DNA from: Marinobacter salsuginis
GTDB taxonomy: Bacteria > Pseudomonadota > Gammaproteobacteria > Pseudomonadales > Oleiphilaceae
Direction of reading: 5' to 3'
DNA length: 64,000 nt
Assembly (NCBI RefSeq): GCF_009617755.1
Contig: NZ_BGZH01000003.1
Span: 493,443-557,442 of the forward strand
Below are positions 55,729 through 64,000 of this stretch, one piece after another. The translations under genes and the position numbers were made by a program. Numbering within the stretch: position 1 is the first letter of the stretch; every line of letters starts with the position of its first letter. The notes below the pieces were generated by a model. The model worked only from the letters and a program-made list of their open reading frames with translations, was not told where the DNA came from and did no database searches.

Positions 55729-57495
55729 ATGAGTCAATTTGCCATTAACATCATGTTTGTAGGGGGCTCCTTCCTCCTCTACATCGCAATTGCTATCTGG
55801 GCCAAGGCCGGAAGCACGAGTGACTTCTACGTTGCCGGTGGCGGCGTTCACCCGATCACCAACGGCGCGGCAATTGGCGCCGACTGGATGTCCGCGGCAT
55901 CGTTTATCTCTATGGCAGGTCTGATCGCTGCCGGTGGCTACGCCAACTCCACCTTCCTCATGGGCTGGACTGGCGGTTACGTTCTGCTGGCGATGCTGCT
56001 GGCTCCGTACCTGCGGAAGTTCGGCAAGTTCACGGTGCCCGAGTTCATCGGTGACCGTTTCTACAGCAAGAATGCCCGCCTGGTGGCGGTTATCTGTCTG
56101 ATCGTAGCGTCTGTAACCTACGTAATCGGCCAGATGGCTGGTGCCGGTGTTGCCTTCTCCCGCTTCCTCGAAGTGGACTCCACCGTAGGTCTGATGATCG
56201 CGGCAGTGGTGGTATTCGTCTATGCGGTAATGGGCGGCATGAAGGGCATCACCTACACCCAGGTGGCCCAGTACTGCGTACTGATCATTGCCTACACCAT
56301 TCCTGCGGTGTTCATCTCCCTGCAACTGACTGGCAATCCGCTTCCCCCGCTGGGTCTGTTCTCGACTCACGTGGATTCCGGCATGCCGATCCTCGACAAG
56401 CTGAACCAGGTTATCACTGACCTCGGCTTCAATGAGTACACCGCCGATATCGACAACAAGCTGAACATGGTTCTGTTCACCCTGTCGCTGATGATCGGTA
56501 CTGCAGGTCTGCCCCACGTTATCATCCGCTTCTTCACCGTACCGAAGGTGGCTGACGCGCGCTGGTCTGCCGGCTGGGCCCTGGTATTCATCGCCCTGCT
56601 GTACCTGACTGCACCGGCTGTTGCTTCCATGGCTCGTCTGAACCTGATGACCACCATCTATCCGGACGGCACCGCTGCGGAGCCAATCCAGTACGACGAG
56701 CGTCCAAACTGGATCAAGGAATGGGAAATCACGGGTCTTATCCAGTTCACCGACAAGAACGAAGATGGTCGTATCCAGCTTTACAACGACAGCGAAGCCT
56801 TCGCGCCTACGGCTGAAGCCCGCGGCTGGAACGGCAACGAGCTCGTCGTTAACCGGGATATCCTGGTACTGGCCAACCCGGAAATCGCCAACCTGCCCGG
56901 CTGGGTCATCGGTCTGATCGCAGCAGGTGGTCTTGCAGCAGCACTGTCCACAGCGGCCGGTCTGTTGCTCGCGATTTCCTCGGCGGTCAGTCACGACCTG
57001 ATCAAGGGTTCCATCAACCCGGCGATCACGGAGAAAGGTGAGCTGCTGGCAGCCCGGATATCAATGGCGGTCGCGATCGTTGTTGCCACCTACCTTGGGG
57101 CCAACCCTCCAGGCTTTGCGGCACAGGTCGTTGCGCTTGCATTCGGTATCGCGGCAGCTTCCCTGTTCCCGGCGCTGATGATGGGCATCTTCTCCAAGCG
57201 CGTGAACAACAAAGGCGCCATCGCCGGCATGCTGACCGGTCTGGCCTTCACCCTGGTATACATCTTTGTTTACAAGGGCTGGTTGTTCATTCCGGGCACC
57301 AACAACCTGGCAGACACTCCGGATAACTGGGTGCTGGGCATCTCCCCGCTGTCTATCGGCGCGGTTGGTGCAATCGTCAACTTTGCGGTAGCCTTCGTTG
57401 TATCCAACGCAACTGAAGAACCGCCCGTTGAGATTCAGGAACTGGTTGAAAGCGTCCGTTACCCGCGTGGTGCCGGTCAGGCTCAAGACCACTAA
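55729..57495 (+). CDS. Sodium:solute symporter, SSS family, VC_2705 subfamily (acetate/carboxylate type)
   Basis: A 588-residue transporter with about 13 helices. Typical SSS marks: FYVAGGGVHPITNGAAIGADWMSAASFISMAG, GWTGGYVLLAMLLAPYLRKFGKFTVPEF, and LPHVIIRFFTVPKV. A long extramembrane loop (residues about 310-385) is acidic and contains TDKNEDGRIQL, which resembles an EF-hand-like calcium loop; this is my observation. The substrate is inferred to be acetate or a similar carboxylate from family (ActP relatives) and from the neighbouring sensor. A strong terminator follows. Confidence 0.88.
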   Translation: MSQFAINIMFVGGSFLLYIAIAIWAKAGSTSDFYVAGGGVHPITNGAAIGADWMSAASFISMAGLIAAGGYANSTFLMGWTGGYVLLAMLLAPYLRKFGKFTVPEFIGDRFYSKNARLVAVICLIVASVTYVIGQMAGAGVAFSRFLEVDSTVGLMIAAVVVFVYAVMGGMKGITYTQVAQYCVLIIAYTIPAVFISLQLTGNPLPPLGLFSTHVDSGMPILDKLNQVITDLGFNEYTADIDNKLNMVLFTLSLMIGTAGLPHVIIRFFTVPKVADARWSAGWALVFIALLYLTAPAVASMARLNLMTTIYPDGTAAEPIQYDERPNWIKEWEITGLIQFTDKNEDGRIQLYNDSEAFAPTAEARGWNGNELVVNRDILVLANPEIANLPGWVIGLIAAGGLAAALSTAAGLLLAISSAVSHDLIKGSINPAITEKGELLAARISMAVAIVVATYLGANPPGFAAQVVALAFGIAAASLFPALMMGIFSKRVNNKGAIAGMLTGLAFTLVYIFVYKGWLFIPGTNNLADTPDNWVLGISPLSIGAVGAIVNFAVAFVVSNATEEPPVEIQELVESVRYPRGAGQAQDH

Positions 57496-57541
57496 GCAAC
57501 ATCTCAGCCTGCTTCGTTCAATGAACTGACAGGTTGATACT

Positions 57542-57579
57542 GAACGGGCTTCCTCAATGAGGGAGCCCGTTCTTTTTTT
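57542..57579 (+). terminator. Rho-independent terminator after the symporter
   Basis: A 14-bp stem with one G-T pair (57542-57555 against 57559-57572), a 3-base loop and seven Ts. Its T-run ends only 15 bases before the next start codon, so the following gene's ribosome binding site is next to it. Confidence 0.88.
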
Positions 57580-57593
57580 GAGGAAGTCATTCT

Positions 57594-58100
57594 ATGTTCT
57601 GGACATTTGTCGCCACTGTTTTTTGCGGCCTCGGCACTGCCGGTATCGCTCTTGGTATCCGTGCTGCCACCCGAAACAAAGCCCCGAAGTGGATTATCCC
57701 GGTGTTTGCCGGCGCGGGCATGCTCGGCTATCTCATTTATATGGAATACACCTGGTTCGATCAGAAAGAGGCCCGCCTGCCCGAAGAAGCCGTCATTGTG
57801 AATACCGAAACCGATGGCATACTGTGGCGCCCCTGGACCTTCGTCTTTCCCTATGTCACTGCATTCTCGACAGTCGATACCAAAAGCATCAGTCGTGACA
57901 CGAACAGCGAAGACATTGTTCGCTTTACCCTGTACCGCTTCGAGCAGAAAATGACGGATGCCGTTTCCCACCGCATTCACATCATCAACTGTGCGACCCG
58001 GGAACTGGTGCCACTGGGTTCTGACGGAAGCCCTCGAGTGGACAACCTGAAGCTCCTTGAGCCTGGAGACACCCTGTATAAAACCGTCTGCGCAGAGTGA
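57594..58100 (+). CDS. Unknown membrane-anchored protein, 168 aa
   Basis: I do not recognise the family. Two hydrophobic helices (about 4-24 and 33-50) precede a hydrophilic domain of about 115 residues (EEAVIVNTETDGILWRPWT..., RFEQKMTDAVSHRIHIINC..., LLEPGDTLYKTVC), likely facing the periplasm. It has two Cys in the C-terminal half. GAGGAAG lies before the ATG. It stands between the symporter terminator and the transporter-fused kinase, so it may belong to the same solute-response locus, but no function can be given. Confidence 0.75.
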   Translation: MFWTFVATVFCGLGTAGIALGIRAATRNKAPKWIIPVFAGAGMLGYLIYMEYTWFDQKEARLPEEAVIVNTETDGILWRPWTFVFPYVTAFSTVDTKSISRDTNSEDIVRFTLYRFEQKMTDAVSHRIHIINCATRELVPLGSDGSPRVDNLKLLEPGDTLYKTVCAE

Positions 58101-58153
58101 TACCTCGTTAGCGTGATGCCTCTACCTGCTGATACTGTCGGGAACGTACAACA

Positions 58154-61100
58154 ATGATTAGTGCCTGGCTGCTGGTCCTCATTTCCATCACCTACATCTC
58201 GATCCTGTTCGTGATCGCCTGGGCCGGTGACAAACACCCCGGCCTGTATCGCAAACGCCTTGCACGCACCCACATATACGCACTGTCTCTGGCAGTCTAC
58301 TTCACCTCCTGGACCTTCTATGGCGCCGTTGGCCGCGCCACCCAGGAGGGACTCGGTTTTCTGCCCATCTACCTGGGCCCCCTGCTGGTGTTTGTTTTCG
58401 GCGCGCCCTTGCTGCGCCGCATCATTTATATCAGCAAGCGCAATAACAGTACTTCCATTGCCGATTTCGTCGCCTCCCGTTACGGCAAATCCCAGCTACT
58501 GGCGGCAATGATTGCGACATTCGCCCTGATCGGCAGCGTCCCCTACATAGCCTTGCAGCTCAAAGCCATTGCCATGGGCTTCAACGTGCTTTCGGAAACG
58601 GGAACCGGCTATGAGGAACTGAGCACTGCGGCCTGGAACGATTCCGCCTGGTACATCACTCTTGCCCTGGCAGTATTTACCGTCCTGTTCGGAACCCGCC
58701 ATCTGGAGTCCACCGAGCATCACCGGGGCATGATCCAGGCCGTGGCCTTCGAGTCACTGATTAAATTGGTGGCCTTCGTCGCCGTGGGCCTGTTCGTTGG
58801 CTATGGGCTTTACGGCGGATTCGGAGACCTGTTTGAGCGGGCGAAAGACGCAGATCTGATTGGCACCCTGACCACAGACGGCATTGAAGCGCCAGCGTTT
58901 ATAACCCAGACGCTCATTGCCATGCTCGCCATCATCTGCCTGCCCCGGCAGTTTCATGTCATGGTGGTCGAAAACACCGACCATCGGGATTTCGAAATTG
59001 CTCGCTGGGCCATGCCCATCTACCTGATCGTAGCCAGCGCATTTGTACTCCCTATTGCCGCAGCCGGACTGTTGTCGCCCGAGGCCTCAGCCGGCAACCC
59101 TGACGTTCTGATACTGCAGCTGCCGATCATGGCAGGCGAGGAATGGCTGGCGATACTTGCGTTCCTCGGTGGTGGCTCGGCCGCCGCCGCCATGGTTATC
59201 GTATGCTCCGTGGCCATCGCCACCATGGTCAGTAACGAAATCATCATGCCGGCGTTGCTGAAATTTTTCCGTCCGGGCATGAACCGACGCACGGATCTCA
59301 GTTACCTGTTGTTGAGTATCCGGCGTGTCGCCATCTTCGTGGTGTTGCTCACAGCCTATGGTTTTTACCGGATGGCTGGTGAAGATTACAGCCTGACAGC
59401 CTTCGGCCTGCTCTCGTTTGCGGCGGCAGCACAATTTGGACCTGCGCTGGTGGGCGGTATTATCTGGCGCCGGGGTAATTACATGGGCGCCGTCTGGGGC
59501 CTGGGCCTCGGCTTCCTGATGTGGTGCTACACCCTGCTACTGCCGGCGCTCGCCACCACGGGCTGGGTCAACGACACTCTTGTTCAGCAGGGAATCCTGG
59601 GGTTGAACTGGACTCGGCCCACTGCACTGTTCGGGTCCGAGCTGGACCAGACAAGCCACGGCATTATCTGGAGTTTGGGGATCAACACGGTCGTGTACAT
59701 CGTGCTCTCAATGCTCACTCGCCAGCGTGTCCGCGAAAAAATCCAGATTGCTTCTTTCTTTCACGATCCACAACCCAAGGCCGAAACGGCCCAACACCAG
59801 AGCTGGCAGGGTGAGATACTGACGTCTGACCTGCAGGCTCTTACGGACCGGTTCATGGGTGAAGAGCGCTCGGAAACCATTTTCCGGAATTACGAGCGCC
59901 GCAATGCCATTCGACTGCACCCACACCGCCCGGCGTCCGCCCATCTGATGAAATACATCGAGCGCCAGTTGGCTTCGGTGATTGGCGCCTCTACGGCCAG
60001 AGTGGTCCTGGAATCCACCCTCACCGGCCGGGACATGCAGATCGAGGACGTTGTCAGCATTGTCGATGAAGCCTCCCAGGCCATGACTTTCAGCCGTGAG
60101 CTGCTGCAGTCGGCCATTGAGAACATTAGCCTGGGCGTGTCAGTGGTGAACCATCAGCAACAACTGGTGGTCTGGAACCATCGTTACCTGGAGCTGTTTA
60201 CCTATCCGAAAGGCTTCGTCAGGGTCGGACGCCCAGTCGAAGATCTGATGCGTTACAACCTGACCAACGCCAACCTCTCTGCCCGCAGGATTGATGAAAT
60301 CGTGGCTGACCGCTGCACCAGCATGCGCGAGGGTCGGCCAATGTCCTATGAGCGCCAGAGGCCCGATGGAACCGTTTTGCGTATTGATGGCAGTCCGATC
60401 CCCGGGGGTGGCTATGTCACGACCTTCCAGGATATTACCGCCATGCGTCGAACCGAGCAGGCCCTGAAGGAAACGAACATTTACCTGGAACAGCGGGTAA
60501 AGGAACGTACCCAGGAGCTCCAGGTCATCAATGAGCAGATGCTGAAAGCCAAATCGGTGGCCGAGCAGGCGAACCAGAGCAAGACGCGCTTCCTGGCTTC
60601 GGCCAGCCACGACCTGCTCCAGCCCCTGAACGCAGCCAGACTGTTTACCTCCGCCCTCGCCGGGAAAGCAGATGACGGTGAGATGAAAGATCTGGTAGAC
60701 CACATCGACAGTTCCCTGGGGGCCGCCGAAGAAATCATCAGCACCCTGCTGGATATTTCCAAGCTGGATGCAGGGGCCCTGGAGCCAAACATCGGGGTTT
60801 TCCCCGTCAACGACATCATGCGCCATCTGGCAACCGATTTTTCCGCCATCGCCAAGGACCAGAACCTGGAGCTGCACGTTGTACCCAGCACGGTCTGGAT
60901 CCGATCGGATGCCAAACTCCTGCGCCGGGTGGTTCAGAATTTCCTTTCCAATGCCATACGCTACACACCAGAAGGCAAGATCCTCCTGGGATGCCGTCGC
61001 CTTAAAGGCTATATCCGGATAGAAGTCTGGGACACCGGTCCTGGCATACCCGAGGATCAACTGACCCATATCTTCGAGGAGTTCCGTCGGTTTCAGCATG

Positions 61101-61672
61101 GCCGGGACAAAAAGGGCCTGGGCCTTGGTCTTGCGATCGTCGATCGTATCAGCGGTATGCTGAACCATCCGGTCAGCGTCCATTCTGTCCAGGGTCGCGG
61201 TAGCGTCTTTGGGATAACGGTACCAACAGCTGCGCCCGAGCAGAACGAAGCCGCAGCTGCGAAGCCCGCTGCAGGCTCCCGGAGAGTCTCAAACCTCGGG
61301 GGACTGCATTTCCTGTGCATCGATAACGACCCGGCCATACTGCAGGGAATGGTGGCGCTACTGGGCAATTGGAAGTGTGATGTGACCGCGGCGGAAAGTC
61401 TGGAAGATGCCATGGCAAAACTGGAAGGGGAAAGCCCGGATATTATACTTGCCGATTATCAACTGGACGAAAACAAGAATGGCCTCGACGCCATGGACAG
61501 CATTCGTGGTGCGTTGAACGCGGACATCCCTGGAATACTCATCACCGGCTATATGGCGCCTGAAGTGCGGGAAGATGCCATAGACCGGGGTTACCAGATT
61601 CTTTACAAACCGGTGAAACCTGCTGCACTGAGGGCACTGGTTAACAAGCTACTCAAACAGAAGCGCTCATGA
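58154..61672 (+). CDS. SLC5-fused hybrid histidine kinase, CrbS/MxtR type
   Basis: A 1172-residue membrane sensor kinase. Domains in order: a sodium/solute-symporter-like module of about 13 helices (1-510), a STAC-like linker (about 550-645), PAS (about 649-765; VVNHQQQLVVWNHRYLELF), coiled coil, HisKA with phospho-acceptor H819 (SASHDLLQPLNAARLF), HATPase_c with N929 in QNFLSNAIRYTPEG and DTGPGIPED, and a C-terminal receiver with D1101 (LADYQLDENKNGLDAM) and conserved Lys in YKPVKP. CrbS/MxtR homologues respond to acetate and related signals with a LuxR-type regulator CrbR/ErdR encoded elsewhere. The stop overlaps the next start by 4 bases. Confidence 0.9.
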   Translation: MISAWLLVLISITYISILFVIAWAGDKHPGLYRKRLARTHIYALSLAVYFTSWTFYGAVGRATQEGLGFLPIYLGPLLVFVFGAPLLRRIIYISKRNNSTSIADFVASRYGKSQLLAAMIATFALIGSVPYIALQLKAIAMGFNVLSETGTGYEELSTAAWNDSAWYITLALAVFTVLFGTRHLESTEHHRGMIQAVAFESLIKLVAFVAVGLFVGYGLYGGFGDLFERAKDADLIGTLTTDGIEAPAFITQTLIAMLAIICLPRQFHVMVVENTDHRDFEIARWAMPIYLIVASAFVLPIAAAGLLSPEASAGNPDVLILQLPIMAGEEWLAILAFLGGGSAAAAMVIVCSVAIATMVSNEIIMPALLKFFRPGMNRRTDLSYLLLSIRRVAIFVVLLTAYGFYRMAGEDYSLTAFGLLSFAAAAQFGPALVGGIIWRRGNYMGAVWGLGLGFLMWCYTLLLPALATTGWVNDTLVQQGILGLNWTRPTALFGSELDQTSHGIIWSLGINTVVYIVLSMLTRQRVREKIQIASFFHDPQPKAETAQHQSWQGEILTSDLQALTDRFMGEERSETIFRNYERRNAIRLHPHRPASAHLMKYIERQLASVIGASTARVVLESTLTGRDMQIEDVVSIVDEASQAMTFSRELLQSAIENISLGVSVVNHQQQLVVWNHRYLELFTYPKGFVRVGRPVEDLMRYNLTNANLSARRIDEIVADRCTSMREGRPMSYERQRPDGTVLRIDGSPIPGGGYVTTFQDITAMRRTEQALKETNIYLEQRVKERTQELQVINEQMLKAKSVAEQANQSKTRFLASASHDLLQPLNAARLFTSALAGKADDGEMKDLVDHIDSSLGAAEEIISTLLDISKLDAGALEPNIGVFPVNDIMRHLATDFSAIAKDQNLELHVVPSTVWIRSDAKLLRRVVQNFLSNAIRYTPEGKILLGCRRLKGYIRIEVWDTGPGIPEDQLTHIFEEFRRFQHGRDKKGLGLGLAIVDRISGMLNHPVSVHSVQGRGSVFGITVPTAAPEQNEAAAAKPAAGSRRVSNLGGLHFLCIDNDPAILQGMVALLGNWKCDVTAAESLEDAMAKLEGESPDIILADYQLDENKNGLDAMDSIRGALNADIPGILITGYMAPEVREDAIDRGYQILYKPVKPAALRALVNKLLKQKRS

Positions 61673-63306
61673 CCGATTCCAAAGCTGACTTCAACCCGTT
61701 CGGCAAGCTCACCTATCTGGTTATTGATGACTTCGAGAATTTCCGGTTGTCCATGCGCCAAATGCTTCGCAGCTGCGGTGCCGACAAAATTGAGCTGGTA
61801 GCCCATGCCAATCAGGCGATTCAGTACTGTACCTACAATCACGTAGATGTCGTGTTGTGTGACTTTAATCTTGGCGAAGGCAAGAACGGCCAGCACATAC
61901 TGGAGGAGCTTCGGCATAAAAAACTTCTCAAGCGCTCGTCTCTCTTCCTGATGGTGACTGCCGAAACGTCCAAGGAAATGGTCATGGGAGCGAGGGAATA
62001 TCAACCCGACGCTTACCTAACCAAACCGATCAATCGGGCCGTACTGGAAAAGCGTCTGGGCGCCCTGATCAGCCAGCGCAACATCCTCCTGCCCATTAAC
62101 CGGGAAATCGACCGGGAGAACTACCCGGAGGCTATTTCACTATGCCGCCAGGCACTGCCGCGGCAGCCTCGTTACAAGACCTGGCTTATGAAAACCCTGG
62201 GCGACCTGTATTTCCAGCTGGGCGACCTGGCTCACGCACTCAAGATCTACGATGACGTCCTGGCACAACGTGAGCTTTCCTGGGCAAAGCTCGGGCGGTG
62301 CAAGGTTCTGCTTGCTAAACGAAGTCTCGACGAGGCGGTAGACGGCCTCAGAGACCTTCTGACAAAGCATCCGGACTACATGGAGGCGTATGACCTGCTC
62401 GCAGAGGGGCTGGAACGACAGGGGCGTCCTACACAGGCACAGCAAGTCCTCGAAAAAGCCGCCGAGCATTCCCCCAATGCGCTGCTCCGGCAAAAGCATC
62501 TAGCCGAACTGGCAGGTTCAAACCAGGACATGGACACGGCTTCAGATGCATGGCGTCGAACCGTTGAACTGGGGACCTACTCGATACATGACAACTCCGA
62601 ACACTACCTTGCACTGGGCCAGACACTGTCGGACCTGAGTGAAGGCGACCTCGACGAGGCTGGTGCCGAGAAGGCCAAAGAAGCGCTGGCGGTACTCAAA
62701 AAAATGGAAAAGCGATTCGATGGCGAGGAAGGTATCGGTCTACGCAGCCGCATCGTGCAGTGCCGGATTTACGCAGGGCAGGGACAGGATCGACAGGCTG
62801 CGAAGATTCTTGAGAGTATCAGGCCGGAGCTCCAGGATACCACCGTTCTGGATGCCAGAACGGGGCTTGATTACGCCAAAACCCTGTTTCGCCTGGGGCA
62901 TGAATCCGATGCGAAACAGTTGCTGGCCGAGATGTCCGAACGCTTCAGCAACGATCCTGAAACTCTCCAGAAGATTGAAAGCCTTCTGGATGAACCCGTG
63001 GGATTCCGCCAGAAGATCAAGGCCAGAAGCCTGAACCGGGATGGCATCAAAGCCTTCGAATCCGGAAACTTGCAAGAAGCAGCAGAAACGTTTTCAAAGG
63101 CTCTGGAGATCGTGCCTGATCACGCAGCCCTGAACCTTAACCTGGTTCAGGTATTGATGAAGGAACACGACAATAACCCGACCAGCACTGAGCTCCTCAG
63201 GCGCTGTCAGTCCTGCCTTGATCGGTTATCAGGACTACCCGAACAACATCGCCAACATAGGCGTTATATCGCCTTAAAACGCAAGCTGAAGGGACTGATG
63301 GAATGA
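61669..63306 (+). CDS. Receiver-TPR response regulator without an output DNA-binding domain
   Basis: 545 residues. A CheY-like receiver (about 12-135) with acidic pair in VIDDFENF and phospho-acceptor D65 in LCDFNLGEGKNG, a conserved Lys in YLTKPIN, then a long helical region of tetratricopeptide-like repeats (about 150-540; for example LGDLYFQLGDLAHALKIYDDVLAQ and FESGNLQEAAETFSKALEIVPDHAAL). No DNA-binding or enzymatic output domain is visible, so it probably works by protein-protein contact. It starts inside the kinase stop and ends overlapping the minimal kinase (both 4 bases), so all three are translationally coupled. Confidence 0.88.
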   Translation: MTDSKADFNPFGKLTYLVIDDFENFRLSMRQMLRSCGADKIELVAHANQAIQYCTYNHVDVVLCDFNLGEGKNGQHILEELRHKKLLKRSSLFLMVTAETSKEMVMGAREYQPDAYLTKPINRAVLEKRLGALISQRNILLPINREIDRENYPEAISLCRQALPRQPRYKTWLMKTLGDLYFQLGDLAHALKIYDDVLAQRELSWAKLGRCKVLLAKRSLDEAVDGLRDLLTKHPDYMEAYDLLAEGLERQGRPTQAQQVLEKAAEHSPNALLRQKHLAELAGSNQDMDTASDAWRRTVELGTYSIHDNSEHYLALGQTLSDLSEGDLDEAGAEKAKEALAVLKKMEKRFDGEEGIGLRSRIVQCRIYAGQGQDRQAAKILESIRPELQDTTVLDARTGLDYAKTLFRLGHESDAKQLLAEMSERFSNDPETLQKIESLLDEPVGFRQKIKARSLNRDGIKAFESGNLQEAAETFSKALEIVPDHAALNLNLVQVLMKEHDNNPTSTELLRRCQSCLDRLSGLPEQHRQHRRYIALKRKLKGLME

Positions 63307-63983
63307 ACGACCAGAATATCGATTTTTCAATGGTACTCGCCTCAGCCGTTCACGATATGAAGAACTCGCTTGGCATGCTCCTGAACTCCCTGGACGAACT
63401 TCGCACCGAACACGAGGAAAACCTGGGGGAATCTGCACGTTTCAATACTCTTCAGTACGAAGCCGAAAGGATGCACAACGATCTGGTGCAACTTCTCGGC
63501 ATCTACCGCCTTGGCGAGAACAACCTCTCCGCGCACATTGAGGAACACTTTGTGCCGGATTTCCTGACCGAACACCTGGCACGACACACACCTCTGCTTA
63601 AGGGCCTCGGCATTGATGTTTCGATAGAGGCTGAAGACATAAACGGCTTTTTCGACGAGGATCTTCTGACCGGCGTGTTAAATAACACCATTAACAACGC
63701 AATTCGGTACACTCGAAGCAAAATCCTGCTTACTGCTGGTGAAAGAGATGGTTATCTTGTGATTGGTGTTGAGGACGACGGGAGAGGCTATCCGGAGAGT
63801 ATGCAACATACCGGTACCCTGAACTTCAAATCGCTTGATTTCAAAAGTGGCAGCACCAGCCTTGGGCTGTTTTTCGCCTCCTCCGTCGCCAAACTGCACA
63901 GCGAGGGAGAGAGAAGTGGGTCTATAAAGCTCCACAACGGTGGGAGCCTGGGTGGTGGGGTATTTGAGATTTGGTTGCCTTGA
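63303..63983 (+). CDS. Minimal soluble histidine kinase (HisKA-like + HATPase_c)
   Basis: 226 residues and no sensor domain, signal or membrane helix. The phospho-acceptor is H17 in AVHDMKNSLGML, followed by a dimerisation helix pair, then an HATPase_c domain with N-box GVLNNTINNAIRYT, G1 VEDDGRGYPES and G2 STSLGLFFASSVAKLH. It overlaps the REC-TPR gene by 4 bases, which strongly suggests that it phosphorylates or dephosphorylates that protein. The window ends 17 bases later, so whether further genes continue the operon is unseen. Confidence 0.87.
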   Translation: MNDQNIDFSMVLASAVHDMKNSLGMLLNSLDELRTEHEENLGESARFNTLQYEAERMHNDLVQLLGIYRLGENNLSAHIEEHFVPDFLTEHLARHTPLLKGLGIDVSIEAEDINGFFDEDLLTGVLNNTINNAIRYTRSKILLTAGERDGYLVIGVEDDGRGYPESMQHTGTLNFKSLDFKSGSTSLGLFFASSVAKLHSEGERSGSIKLHNGGSLGGGVFEIWLP

Positions 63984-64000
63984 GTCGGCTGCTTTAGCTT

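Noticed and set aside
55504..56994. 496-aa open frame antisense to the DUF4212 and symporter genes
   Set aside because: Low-complexity His/Gln/Gly-rich shadow of a membrane protein gene.

Overview
The window looks like a chromosomal core segment from a gammaproteobacterium close to Marinobacter / Pseudomonas. This is inferred from recognised proteins and conserved gene order, not from a database search. Base composition is even and moderately GC-rich, gene density is high with many 4-bp ATGA overlaps, and I see no phage, insertion sequence, tRNA, rRNA or CRISPR. No gap between genes exceeds 300 bases.

Layout. (1) 1-7.6 kb: the N-terminal part of ampD (cut by the window edge), a large DUF1631 protein, nadC, then on the minus strand yqcC, an orphan ParA-type ATPase, hda, a CDP-alcohol phosphatidyltransferase and a DUF2066 secreted protein. 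(2) 7.8-14.2 kb: purM-purN and a DUF3108 protein, convergent with avtA; then dcd-yjaG and the Fe-S carrier apbC. (3) 14.4-22.7 kb: metG followed by the complete rsxABCDGE electron-transport operon and nth. (4) 22.7-41 kb: a chalcone-isomerase-like secreted protein, then a long minus-strand chain read from dnaE through accA, tilS, pyrG, kdsA, eno, ftsB, ispD, ispF, truD, surE, pcm, a DUF368 membrane protein, nlpD to rpoS. (5) 41-45.9 kb: a TlpA-like thioredoxin lipoprotein divergent from arsC-wrbA-DUF2069, then an orphan GspE/PilB-type ATPase and a DUF3080 lipoprotein. (6) 45.9-52.4 kb: mtnB-mtnD-mtnC (methionine salvage), a molybdenum hydroxylase (iorA/iorB-like) with its XdhC factor, a tiny repeat lipoprotein and an Smr endonuclease-like protein. 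(7) 52.6-64 kb: a cNMP-binding/CBS/DUF294 nucleotidyltransferase-like protein with a DnaQ-type exonuclease, a DUF4212 + Na+/solute symporter pair, a small unknown membrane protein, and a translationally coupled signalling trio: a transporter-fused hybrid histidine kinase (CrbS/MxtR type), a receiver-TPR protein and a minimal soluble histidine kinase.

How the parts relate. The 52.6-64 kb block resembles acetate/short carboxylate uptake and sensing loci: the symporter pair imports a solute and the SLC5-like domain of the kinase probably senses one. The REC-TPR protein and minimal kinase, fused to this operon by 4-bp overlaps, are the most promising undescribed system here. Outside genes, two homologous long inverted-repeat elements (perfect 20-bp and 28-bp outer stems with nested hairpins sharing CATGGATG cores) sit between co-directional genes at about 13.0 and 32.4 kb and form a dispersed intergenic repeat family. 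A cluster of GTTAC inverted repeats lies upstream of nlpD-rpoS, and a 10-bp inverted repeat lies between the DUF1631 gene and nadC.
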